Assembly (NCBI GenBank): GCA_019648995.1
Contig: BLXT01000847.1
Span: 507,124 to 533,517, forward strand
Reading direction: 5' to 3'
From: Plakobranchus ocellatus
Taxonomy: Eukaryota > Mollusca > Gastropoda > Plakobranchidae
DNA: 26,394 nt
In this document: in pieces, positions 9,766 through 21,775 of the stretch
Layout of the letters: each line of letters starts with the position of its first letter
Position numbering within the stretch: the first letter of the stretch is position 1
Position numbers and translations under genes: made by a program
Notes under the pieces: generated by a model
The model's input: the letters and a program-made list of their open reading frames with translations, nothing else
Database searches by the model: none
What the model was told of the DNA's origin: nothing

Positions 9766-12700
9766 CAACCCCTGGGACTCACCTGGATGCATGTGCTGAA
9801 TTTTCTATACCAGTTTTAGTTGACAATGTCGAAAATGACCTCTTTCAATCTGTGTCGGACCATCATATCAACAATGATCCTTGCACTGATAATCTCAGTT
9901 GTTACCATTCTAGAAATGCAAATCAAGAGATTCAGAAGGTAGAGAAAACCCTGACGTCAGAAAAGAGGGAAATTCCACAATATTTTGCATCAGAAACCAT
10001 AAGTAAAAGCCCTAAAAAATATGTTGAGTATCAAAGGAAGGAAAGTTCTACTCCTTTTCCTGAACCATCAAGTTTGTCACAACTAAGCCCAAGACATGAG
10101 CTAGCAAAAAGAGATACAGCAGAACATTCTCACAAAGATATTTTGCAACCACACCCAGAAATGGATACTCACTTTTCACAAAAGGACCAAAAGGAGAGGT
10201 CTGCATCTTGCACAAATTTTGAATCAAGGTCATTAAATACAAACCTAGCAAATACAGAAAACAAGCAATGCCTTGTAGATGCTGCAAATAAAAGAGTACA
10301 TTCTACAGCTCAAGCAGGTACCTATAGCCATCCAGTGGAGAACAAGGAAGATGAGACTGTCAACTTACATAAAACTTGTAGGTCGAAGCTGGTAAGTTCA
10401 GATCATATCAATAAGACAGAATCTAGGGAAATAGATTGTTCAGGTGATCATATGAGTGATCTGTTAGGCTCTCAGAGCACATGTGATTTGTCTGAAGATG
10501 CTGACATCGATGTTGCTGGTGATGAATGTGACTTACGCATTCAACAAATAGATGTTGAGGCAAGAAACATTCCCTCATCTCTAAACAATTTTCCAGGGAT
10601 TTGTAATAATTTATCGACGAAAACATCTCATTCAAAATCGAAGGAGAAAGATTTTCACTCCTCTTGTGAGGCATCCCATGAAACCAGTGAATGTCAAAAT
10701 CTACAGAGTAACGACCGTAAGAATTACCTACCATCATTTGCAGTTCCTGAGGATACATCATTATCAGTATTTGCTCTTTTAGAAAAAGAGGCAGCAGCGT
10801 TGTTGGCCCAGAAATTTATACAATCTAATAAGAAAGATGAAGGAAAATCAGTGCCAGAGAGAATGACTGCTATGTCAGTTAAGAATAATGCAACAGTTTT
10901 TTTACAATCCCAGCAGGGGTCACATTGTGTTGTACCAGCAAGTGGTTGTAGAAGAAAGAGAGCAAATCCTAAAAAGGCCAATATTTTATATACTGATTGT
11001 TTTAGTAAAAGGCAGTCTTCAAAAACTCTAAGAAGGACAAGAAAAAAGCAAGGCAACAAATTTGCCAAGAATATTTCTTTAAGCCCATCTGATTTTGTTT
11101 TGAATAGTCTGTGTTCTAAACGCAAAAGTGTAAGGCAAAATTTTCTCTCAGGCTCTGTTTCCAGGACAGAGGTTGTGGATTCACAACCTTTAACCAGTTG
11201 TGCCAGTGATTTGGAGCAAAAAAGTTTAATGTCATCCTTAAGCAATCCTACCAAAAATTTTAGTCCAGAAAATATGTCCTTTGATTTCATAAGCAGCAAA
11301 CCACACAATACAAGTTCCTTAATAGAACAATCCTTATCAGAAGTAGCTTATTCTTCACAGCATAATGATTTTTTAAAGAAAGATAATAATGTTTCATTGA
11401 ATGTTCACCATTCCCCAAAACATTTTATTCAAGTTAAAAGTAGGGATGCAGAACTGAAAGGGCATAGTAACATTAAAGAAAGTCTCTCCGGTGACCATTA
11501 TCCAGCTTCTCAGTACAAAGAGCTCTCTACAAATGCTATGAAACAAAAGCCTAAGGAGCGACAGGCACCTGCATCCATATGTAATAATATTGATATAATT
11601 GATATGTGCTTGAAAGAAACATTGGCACCACTTGTTTTACAGCAAAATAGATCGTTCATTTCTGAAGAGAAAGAAACTTTTCACAGTAAGTCAGAGCAAA
11701 TAAATGAAGCAAGTGCAATAGAGATAGATGCTGTCATGCCTGCCTCAACAAGTGAGAATCATAACTGCCCTCAAATTAATTTACCTATAGATTCTCAGGC
11801 TTTGCCTCCATATCTCCATAAAAAGTCTGGCAATGCCTTGTCATTGTTCAACTTTACAAGGAACAAGATTTCTCGATGTCATTCATGTCCAATTCTTGGC
11901 CAAAAGAATGTAGATTTGAAATCGAAGATGGCTTTAGTCGGTAATACATTTCAAAACCAAGGACACATAATGTCCACCACAGCCACTTGTCCAAGTAAGA
12001 CTGTTGGTGCCCCCATTCCAAATAAAATTAAGATGCATCTATGCAAAATTCCAGGCCGCACAAATTACACTCGCAGTGTAAGTCTACCTGCTTTTTTCAA
12101 AAAAGAAGAATTGGAGAGATCACATCAGAATTTCTCTGAGACCTCAGTGTCTAATCAAGCCACTTCTGTTACACCTAAGAGTAAGGAATCTGTGCAAAGG
12201 ACCATAGTAGCTTTCCATAGTGATAAATCAGCATTTATGCCAAAACATTGCCAGAAAACTCCTACAAGAAAAATTGCCCCTACAGACATAAGCTTTAGTG
12301 TACCTTCTTTACAGGATTCCTCCCGTAGCTCATTGTATTCAACAATTCCTGTAAACTTTCCTGCGTCCCCATTGGCAGCCTGTACATATATTACACAACA
12401 ATCAGTCCATGACCGTTCCTATGCTACTTTAGGCTCACCTCCAAGAGTAAAACAATCAGAGGCAGACAGCAACTCTCCTGGCAAGTTAAGACCTCTTGTT
12501 GCTTTCAGTAGCAGTAGCCTCCCAGCTTCCTTCAAAGATGAAGGTTTAGTAGGAAATGAGCCCCAAGGAAAGTCAGCCTTCAGACCAGTTCTCAGCTCAA
12601 ACTCTTTGACAGCCAAAGCTCAGAAAAAACAAGCAGAAAGCAAAAGAACTGTGATAACTTTCCACAGTGGTAACTTGGCCTTCAATCCCATGCACTATCA

Positions 12701-13161
12701 AAAAAGGCCATCAAGAAGAATTGCCCCTACAGAAGTTGATGATAATGTGCCATCTCCCTTAAATAACTTTCAACATAATTCAGTGACCTCTTCTGTTGCA
12801 CAAGCCTCTCTCTCACAAACTATGTGTAAAAGTCCATATACAATTGTCAACAAACTTGGGCCTCCTCCAGATACTGCATACCCTGGTATTGTTGATAAAG
12901 ACTTCTCTCTTTCTTATAGTAGCGAAGAAAACTGCCCAATCAAGCATTCCATTCAAAACTCTCCAACAAATTCCAACACTCACAACAAGAGCCAGAGCAA
13001 AACAGCCTTTTCTCATCAAGAAAACCATGTTACATCAGAACTAAAGACGACCTTGTCAATACCAAGACTAGATTCTTTAGGCATTCGTCTTCCACTCAGT
13101 CCATCTAAACGGCAGCCTAAGAGGATCCACTTGACCAAACTTTGTTCTTTGTCAGATAAAG
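9766..13161 (+). CDS. NPAT: NPAT-like protein, first giant exon (3,396 bp)
   Basis: A single exon encodes about 1,131 complete codons, open from the acceptor (TTTTTTTTCACAG|CA) to a strong donor (AAAG|GTGAGT at 13161/13162). The frame enters with two bases and leaves with one. The product is Ser/Thr/Lys/Asn-rich and looks disordered. Visible parts: an acidic stretch near 10486-10530 (LSEDADIDVAGDECD), a basic cluster near 10949-11060 (RRKRANPKK, LRRTRKKQ) that could be a nuclear localisation signal, scattered SP/TP sites, and near the end LSPSKRQPKR (13095-13124), a full CDK-type SPxK site. A unit of about 149 residues is duplicated (from about 12075 and about 12510). APTDISFSVPSL near 12285-12312 weakly recalls an NPAT segment. 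No enzymatic domain is visible. Identity as NPAT depends mainly on the preceding small exon, so the reading frame is near-certain and the family name moderate. Confidence 0.7.
12075..12900 (+). repeat. Diverged internal duplication of about 149 residues within the coding exon
   Basis: Two protein-level copies are visible. Copy 1 has SVSLPAFFKKEEL (from 12075), RTIVAFHSDKSAF, KTPTRKIAPT and, further on, TLGSPPR. Copy 2 has SSSLPASFKDEGL (from 12510), RTVITFHSGNLAF, KRPSRRIAPT and KLGPPPD. The offset is 435 bp at the SLPA motif and 447 bp at the FHS motif, so one four-residue indel separates them. The order of four motifs is kept, which rules out chance similarity. The function of the unit is unknown. 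Confidence 0.8.
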
Positions 13162-16100
13162 GTGAGTTGGTTGTGCTGTATTTTTTCGATGTTGAGAAAT
13201 TAATGGTTATCTTTATTTATTTGAAATCAGGAGACAAGATTTTAGTGGATCTCTGCTTGCGTCAAGTATGTTTTTTTAAGCCAACATTCAGCCATTGTAA
13301 GTTTTTTAAAAAATTGTTGCCCCTGCCTCCTCCTCTCCCCCCCTCCCCTCCAATAAAAAAAAAATTTAATTTTCATTTTTCTGTCCATTATGTATGTCAA
13401 AAAAGTTATATTATATATTGCTTTTTCAAAGTGAAAATCTTGCTTGTTTTGTATTCACCCCTTGCATTTGGTTCTGCGCTAATCTAAAAAAATGCAGTTT
13501 TGAAATTAATTTTCTCTTTCGTTTTTGGTCCAATGTTATTGAAATTTTGTAGACATGAGTCTTTTATATCCCTCTTCATGGAAATTGTACTTTTATGTGC
13601 ATTTAAAAAAAAAATTTAATGTGAAGATAAATTTGCTTGAAATAATCTCAACATTTATCCCAATAATAAGTAAGTCAACAAATATCAACTGTGACACTTG
13701 AAAGAAAATCTGTGTAAGTAATACTCTTGCATGTCTCATTACTTCTTTTGTATTGCATTGGTAAATCTAATTACAACAGTTTTGACACATAGATTCAGCA
13801 AAACCATTAAATTTAGCACATATATATATATATATGTTGGTCACTTAAATGATCCTCATTGTCTGCTGCATTACAATTGCAGACTGGTTGATAAAACCTC
13901 TGTTATATTTCAAATTGCACTGATTATTCATTTAAATTTCAGTGGGTTAATAAAGGAAAGTACATATAATTCTGGCAATGCAGTTCATTTTATTGTATGT
14001 AGCATTTGCATCAACAATCTGTAGAATACTATTTTATTTGCTTCTTTTCTTATAGATTGGTGATTATTTAGATTGTTTTCTCAAACTAATGTGAAAATGT
14101 TGTGGGCACGTTCAACAATTTTTTACCCATTTTGTGAAATCTCCATTTTTTGCATAACAAGTTAGGTGTATACTCCTTATATGTGTGTGTGTCAAGGGAA
14201 AGGGCCCATAAGTCAGCAGGAGTGTTCTTGAGATATAGGCCAACAAGTGTTGATGGATGGTCAGACATAAAAAATGTAGTTCCACTAGATTATCACATTT
14301 TATCCAATTCTAAACAGTTTCGCAAAAGGATTTGCTTGAATATGATATTAAATGATTTTTATTTATATTTAAAAATTTTATGCTCTGAAAGTGTAAAATA
14401 AAGTTCAGGAACTTTAAAACTGATTTTCTCAAAACTGCGTTTTCACACTTTTGTGTACAAAAACTGTGGTATCTCAAAAACTACTGAAGATATCTTGAAA
14501 ATTATAAAAACCAGTGTGCGCAGTATCAAATTTTCTATAAGAAAATGTATACCTAAAATTTTCTTTGTAAGATTTATAGGCCCTTTTCTCAATTCTACAT
14601 GGCTGTGTCAAATCTCAGTCTAGATCTAGACTAAGAACAGCTGATTTTTCTATAAGAAAAATTGATTCATTCTACATGGCTGTGTCAAATCTCAGTCTAG
14701 ATCTAGACTAAGAACAGCTGATTTTTTTATCCAACTTTGTTTATGTGTAATATTTAGTCAACTAGACCAGGAACAGCTAATTTTTTTATCAAGCCTTGTT
14801 TATGTGTAACATTCAGTCAAATTCTAAGTCAGCCGCGGCTAAGCCTGTTTGAGTTTCATATAATAATTTTAAGTTCAATTTTGAATTTGAGATTGCAGCC
14901 TTACTTTAAGCTTATGTTCTCAGTTGCCCACCTGCCAGTACTGACTCCCTTAAAACTGTGTGACAATAGACCCGAGTTAATTTTTACCACTGCAATCAAC
15001 AGACTAATATCCTCATGTAACTTGTAAGAAACCAGCATTTCAATCAACTGAACTGATTATTCAACCAGTCATGAAAACTGAATAATTAAATTACAACTTT
15101 TTTTAAAAGTTACATGAAATTAAAATAAATCTATGTCAACAAGACATGACTAAAAACATGTTTCCTCGACTCATCTTTCTCTCTCCCCTTTTAAATTGAT
15201 ACATCAACCTATGTGAATTACTCAGCAACCAATCTGAATCACTATCGAAATCCAATTTTAATCTGGACCATTCAATTACCTAAATATGATCCAATTAGAA
15301 ATAGTTTCTGTGCTGCTTCTCCTCTGCTTCACTCCCTCCACGATATACACTCAGTAATCCTCACACAACACTCCTTCCATCTTTTCATCTTGATTCATAG
15401 AATGTTCTGCCTCTAAATACGTACGTCTAGGCCTTGGTCACAAACTTCCTCTATTCTCCGATTTTTTTTAAGGTCTTATACAGTCCTCAAAGATAAATCA
15501 ATCTATTCTGAGGTTTCTTAGTTGTCCATTCTCTTTGACTAGACCTAGACCTGCCCCATTCCAGGTCTTTGATACTTCTCAAAAACTCTAGATTGAATAA
15601 GGCTCCCTCAAAGACAGTTGCTGGGCCTACTAGTATGTAGTTCTCTAACTCATATAATTTACTGAGCCATCAATTTTTATGTGGAAAACTGAAAGCATCA
15701 ACGAAAATTTTTTGCCGAACAAATTCTATTATAAGCAAACAGATTTACCCTTAGTTTAAAAAAAAAAAAAAAAAAAGGATCACCAGAGTAAATGCTCAGA
15801 CATTTATTCAGCATTTAAATCTATTGACAATGGTGCAGTGAGACAAATGAATGCTGATCCTTACAAAAGTGATAATTGTGATCGAACTATGCATCAAAAT
15901 TATTTTTAAAAAAAAAAAAAAAAAAAGAAAGGAACTCATGTTATGAGTTTAAAGGTGAAATGAGTAAAAGTCAACTTAGTAGTCCTTTTCAACAGAAAGG
16001 GATATAATTATGTCCGAGATGAAGTTGAGAAATCAAATCTATTGTAGAGTGCTAGTTTTTTTTTACTTCTGTTGTAAAAAATGACCGGAAATTTGTGAAT

Positions 16101-17741
16101 TCATACTGAAAGGAAAAACCGAATAATAAAACACAACTAGAAAACTTTGCAGATTCGGTTACCTATGAGCATAGAATATAATGATATGATAGCATTCCTG
16201 CAGACATACACAATTTTCATGGGATATTTTTTTGTTTAAATGATGTGTGCTAATGAGATTTGTTTATCAAGAATGTCTAGTGACTTTTTCTTGCATACTG
16301 CAATAACACTCCTCTTTGATTTTGAATCTTTATTCATAAGTATAGGTCTTTCTGAAAGTTTGCCTACCATGCCATCTTTTTTTGCTCCTTAACTTTTAAC
16401 CACTTTATGTACAAGGTCTCTTTGTTTTCTCAGCAACCCAACTTCTCAAAGCAGTAGAACAAAGCTGATTGTCTCTACTCTGCCAATTTAAATTTCATTT
16501 TTTTCTGACCCATTATTTTTCCTTTATCTTGTTGTCTACACAGTTTTTCATTCAAATCTTCTGGTTTGACTGTTTTTGGTTTTTTTTAACCTTTTCCCTG
16601 CTGAATTTTTCATCATGGATAATTGTACTTATACTAGGAAAAGTCTCCCTCAACATTATAAAAGATCTGCGTCTCGGTTGTTTACCTTTGGAAACCTCTT
16701 AGTCCCCACCTCTCCTCTGATGACCTCTTTGTCGCACATTGAACATATAATGTGAGGGTCAATTTATGTTGTAATTGAAAGGTGAGGAGGTAAAAAGTAT
16801 TACTTGTCTCTAATACATGTACTGCAGATATGCTGGTTGAGAAAGCGTCTCTTTCTCCATCATCCTCACAAAACCCATCATACAAGTTAGCTGTCCTTTC
16901 TTCCCTACCAGCTGAGCTATTGACACATACTCTAATTCTTTTTTGGTGCCTCATTTCTAAACAAATGGATCAGCACTAAACATGTTGATCTCAGGTTGAG
17001 TCTTGGGATTAACAACAGAGCAGTCTCTCACAGTACCAAAATAGCTGAGGCAGAGGCACACATGCACATTATTTTAAACAGCCACAATCTTCTTTATCAT
17101 AAATCAATCCTTATTGATACTGGTGATTTTTTTTACCCTTGCAAAAAGACTTCATGAAACAAGAAATCAGGCCTTGTTTTGTCAGGTAACAGCACAGATT
17201 TTGATAAATTAATAATATCAAATAATGACTTCTACTCTACATTGAAATAAAAGTGAATTAAGTTATACAGAGTGGATATCATTCAGGTCTGCAAGGAATG
17301 GCAGAATGTAGAATCAAATGAAAACCTGACTTGACTGAAAAATTAATAAGATGCAAATAAAGAGGTTAAATGGGGTGGATTGGATGAGGGTGTAATAATT
17401 AGACACAGGAAAGTGGATTATTTTGCTTGCATATTATACTGTGACCACTTTTGTGACTGTGCTTAATGAAGAAATGCTTAATGTCTAAATATTGTCAAAT
17501 TGAGTAAAGTTTGAGGAAACCTAAAACAATAGAGAGATCACAAGCATTCAATAAATATTATTTTCTACTATTGCTGTCCTGCTGCTGCTGACCTACTCAT
17601 AATCAAGTAATAATATTAATAGCCTTCGTTTATATACTAAAAAAAAACAAAAAAAAAAACTTGTTGCTTGCTGAAACTTTTAAGGCCACAGCTGATGATT
17701 AAAAATAAAAAAAAAACAAATTTCTTTTTTCTCTTTTAAAG
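13162..17741 (+). other. 4.6-kb GT-AG intron
   Basis: The donor is GTGAGT and the acceptor is a pyrimidine tract ending TCTTTTAAAG. The flanking exons join in frame as a Gly codon (G|GA). The intron holds a (TA)n run (13820-13835), a tandem repeat with a palindrome (14592-14860, listed separately), and two 19-base A runs (15758-15776, 15908-15926). The remaining AT-rich stretches 13162-14590 and 14870-17740 show no convincing coding frame or RNA gene. Confidence 0.85.
14592..14860 (+). repeat. 77-bp tandem repeat with a 16-bp palindrome, followed by a related decayed array
   Basis: Two nearly identical copies of a segment beginning ATTCTACATGGCTGTGTC start at 14592 and 14669 (offset 77). Each contains the perfect palindrome AGTCTAGATCTAGACT and then AAGAACAGCTGATTTTT. 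Two further diverged partial units follow (GACCAGGAACAGCTAATTTTT near 14766 and the repeated CTTGTTTATGTGTAA-type segment near 14734 and 14798). Confidence 0.8.
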
Positions 17742-20700
17742 GAATGCCACAGGCTGGCGGCCCTTCTTCGCGAAGGAAAATTTCATCATCAAGCCCATCC
17801 CATTATTTGGATGAGTCCAAGATTGTGTCAAGCTCCTCAGATTTGTCAGCCTCACAATCAGAAGCCCAAGCCTTCAAACTGCTTAAATCTTTCATTGCAT
17901 CTTCTTATGTCCGACCCCAGCCACAGCAGGAGATCACATCAACCAACCAGGGGGATCCTGGAGAGATTGATTCTAATTGCCATAGGAAGAAGAGATTGAA
18001 AAAATCTAATATTCGGTTATCAAAAGGTTTTGCAGAGAGGCACATTGTTGTGGTCAAAGATGCTGCAGTTACTGCTGAAAGAAGATTAACTTCTAAAAGA
18101 GAAGAGGAAAAGCTGGAATTGGAACACAATGTACATGTTGCCTCTGCTTCAACTGACACTGTTGGTAAAAAATTTAAAAATGCTTTAAAATCACATTCTT
18201 TACTGGCTAAACATTCAGATCCCTTTCAATGTCAACCTAGAAATGTCTTATGCAGTAATGAAAAGCATTCAGTCAAAAAGGAAGAGAGACTTTTAGCAGA
18301 TAATAAGTCGGCTTTGGCCCAAGATAATATGACTCGATTAGGTTCCCCCATATCAGGTAGCTCATGGTCCAGCTCAAAATCATTTGCTGTGGTAGGTACA
18401 GTTGAATATGTTTGTTCAGACCCAAACAGAACAGGGACTGCAAAACCTATTGCTGATATGGCTCATAAAACACAAGAAAATGCACAGATGATTGAAATCA
18501 ACAAGGGCACCAGTAAACAAGAAAATGTTGATACACGCTACAAGAATGCCAATGGTGATTCAAAACAGAACGTTGTTACTTCATCATTTTCTTCTTACTG
18601 CCCTATTCAATCTCTCTCAACAAACTCACAAAATTCTGGCACTAAAAAATGTTCAGTTTCTCCAATCCTTCCCTCACAAGTTTCAGAGACAAATAGTTTG
18701 CCTTTAGTTGCAACTTTGGTCGGTTCAGTATTGGTTAGAGACCATTCAAGTCAAAGCACTGCATGCATAAAAACTCCTACTTGTGCGCAACATGAGAACA
18801 TTCAAGGTTTTAAAAAATTTAGTGATCTTTCAGTTGTCTCTCCCCAGTCATCGAAGGTTACAACCAGCTTAACTGAAATATTGGAGGAGATTTCTGACAG
18901 TGTCACAAATACAGCAGAACAGACTGTGTCCTCTCAGGTGACAAGTAGCAATATTACATTCCAACCCCAAAAGGTTTTACCATCTCCTCTTCCATTTCCT
19001 CAAAGCAATGCAAAATTGCCAATGGCATCGCCAGAGCAGAAAGGATCCAATAAAAAAGTTCGACAAAAGACAATTAAGCCTCAAGGAAGTTTTAATATGC
19101 AACGTTTAAGTGGCCTGTCTTCTCTCTTACCTGATCTAAACAGGCAATATGAAATGGAGAATGAAAAGGAAAAGCAGCAAATTTTGGCTGCAAAAAAGGG
19201 TGAAATAGTTTATGCTGCTCACAATTACCCAGTTATTTTGCCAAATATATCTAAACAGACATGGGATAATGCAATACCACTTAGAGCTCACAGCACTCCA
19301 ATAACGTATGCGGGGACTGGAATTCCATTATCATCTATTTCATCCTTAACTCCAGAAAGTTCAGCAACCCAGTCTTATCCACAGACAATTGTTACTCAAA
19401 CTCCATTTATGCCATTATATGCCCAAAATTCAGAGAGGTTTGTAAACCAAACTATCTCAATTGGTAGTGGCCCATCAAATGAGCAAGCTAATGAAACTCA
19501 AACCAAGTATTCAATTTGTTCAATGTCACCCACCAGGTCTATTATGAATGCCTGTTCTCAGCTAACTGGTCAGTCAAGCAGCCCAGTTTTGCATAGTAAG
19601 TTCTTGCCACAGGCTGCGAATATTCCACCAAATGGTCAAGCTTCAGCTAGCAAAACCCAAATCCTACAGTCCCTAGGTGACCAGCTGACAACTTCAAAAT
19701 CACTTGTTTCAACAACCAAAAAATATTCATCCTTTTTACCAACTCAAATGCAAATATCTTCATCAAAAGAGTTACCTCAAGTGCAAAAATCATCACTTGA
19801 TCCAAGTGAAAAACAAGCTCCAGGTGAAGTTATTTTACCTTCCAGCAGCCAAAAATCTAAATTAAGAGTGAAAAAAATTAGTGTTGAAAAACCTGTACAC
19901 AAAGTTGCCCATAGAAACCACCACAAGTTGCATGACTGCCTAAGAAATCTTAAAGATCGGCACAGTCCATCACAATATAAAAGCAGGAAGTTTGCACCCA
20001 AAGTTATGACACGGCGCAAGCAGCGGTTGAATTTTAATGATGAAAAACTCCAACGCTCAAAAACAGGCCTGGAAAAGCATGAGTTTGGTTTGAGCATGCT
20101 TTTCAATCACAAGAGTGACAAACTTGAATTTCTGGAAAGCAAACCTATAGTACAAAGTCAGAGACATAGCACTTGGATCAAAGACATTGGCATGATTAAC
20201 AAAACAGAGATTGAGACAATCAGGTCAGCATTCAATTTGAATGAGCCACATCAAAAGAATATTGATTCTATCTCAAATTTGTCATTTGAAGGTGGTATTC
20301 ATTTGTCCTCACCAGAAACCCCTCAGTTGACCATCGATATACAAGAGGATGACCATCATCCAAAGCCGTTACCTAAAACTCAGATATGGTTCCGGCAAGA
20401 AAAGAGCAGGAAAAATTTGAATAAAATAGAGGGACAAAAAAAAATTATTCATGTTTTACCAAGCAATTCCTCTGTTAGCTCAGTATCAGACAAAGAGACA
20501 TCAAACATTCATCCTCAAAAATATGATCACAAGCAAGTTGTTAAGCAAAGAAATAAAAAAGAGAAAAGGCAAACGTGTTTTTCAGACAATGATAGGAACG
20601 ATACAAAACAAGATGCTAATTTGCTTGAGGAAAGAAATGATAGGCAGCTTCTCAAATCCAACAAAGATAAAAAAAATATTAAAGCCAGCACTTGCAAATA

Positions 20701-21775
20701 TATATCAACAATGCCTCTGCATAGCCTTCAGAGACTTTTGTCTAATGATGAGCTATCACAAGAATCTCACAAGGCAGAGACAGTATGTTTAAAAAATTTA
20801 AACAAAGAGCGGGGCCCACCTACTAATGTTTCATACTCTAAAATGTCACAAAAGCCTAAGAGAAGAAGATGTAAAGATAATGGGGAAACCAAAAGAACAG
20901 GCACAGAGATTCCCTCCCAAGTTCAAGGAGGTCAATTTTATAAAGTGAAGAATCCAGATAAGTTGAAACCAAATAGAAACCACTCAAAGCCTTCAAAGAA
21001 AAGGATGGAAAACAAAAAAAGGAAATTCATGGCAAAGAAAGACGTCAAGACAACACAACAGAGCAGAATTGATGATAATCAGGATGGAAAGAAACAAACA
21101 CTTCAAAAGTTGGAGTTTTCAGACCAACTGCTATCAGTTAAGGATATAAGAGGTGATGGTACTAACAATGGAAAACTTAGCCCAAGCACAGAATCTCAGG
21201 ACAGGCAGAGAGAATTAGAGCATGCTGTTGCCGTTTTAGAAGGATGCCTGGCAGCAGAGGATATTGCAAGGCATGATTTGTGCTCAGATATGGTCCCTCC
21301 CAGGCTTCCATCCCATATCTCTCCTGTCAAACATCTTCCTCTAAAGAAGCGACTGTCTTTTGACTTACAAAGTTTAATAGAGACTAGCAGCAATGGGCCT
21401 CAATTATTTCCAGATATCTCAGATTTTCAACCAGGTCAGACAGACATCTCTCAGAATCAAATAGATTTTGAAGGCAGTTCTGAGGTGCAAGCAAAAAATA
21501 ATATTACAACCAAAACATATGAACCTGAAATAAGTATAAAATCTTTGCCAATTCATCAAACTTCTGGCACATTGACAGAGACACAGAATTCAGAAAGGTC
21601 AAATATATGTCAGCCTTTCACTGAAATCTGTTCAGTTTCAGAGAAAACCAGTATTAGCCACAGCCAGCAACCACTTAAAGAATTTATTACTGAAAGTATT
21701 GACATGAACAGGAGGGAATCGCTCATTCTTCAGTCATCGCAATCTCCAGACCTTATCTCGCCTGGCTCTTTAGAG
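17742..21775 (+). CDS. NPAT: NPAT-like protein, second giant exon (4,034 bp)
   Basis: The exon is open from the acceptor (TTTAAAG|GA) to a strong donor (GAG|GTAAGT) and encodes about 1,344 codons, leaving at phase 0. The ATG at 17744 is an internal codon, not a start, because the two bases before it complete a Gly codon with the preceding exon. The product is Ser/Thr/Gln/Lys-rich and disordered, with no enzyme domain. Parts in order: a basic cluster CHRKKRLKK near 17980; a long Ser/Gln-rich middle with SP/TP sites; TRRKQRLNFND (20009-20041), which resembles a basic RRxLxFD segment I recall from NPAT; a Lys/Arg-rich part near 20860-21050 (KPKRRR, KKRMENKKRK); then MVPPRLPS and ISPVK followed by KKRLSFD (21320-21364), a CDK-type site beside a cyclin-docking-type motif. 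If splicing fails at the end, the frame adds only VSIV before a stop. The C-terminus expected of the family is not seen in the window. Confidence 0.7.

Noticed and set aside
10724..11308. 194-codon open frame on the minus strand
   Set aside because: It lies wholly antisense to the giant coding exon, has no recognised motif, and its length follows from the Ser/Lys-rich codons on the other strand.
13162..13487. Open continuation of the giant exon as coding sequence
   Set aside because: The stretch after the GTGAGT donor turns hydrophobic and low-complexity with Pro and Lys runs, and splicing at 13161 joins the next exon in perfect phase.
9766..21775. Identity as REV3L or another large-exon nuclear protein
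   Set aside because: I recognised no REV3L segment, and no polymerase motifs occur; the TSDPAFQ segment and the RRxLxF-type segments fit NPAT better.
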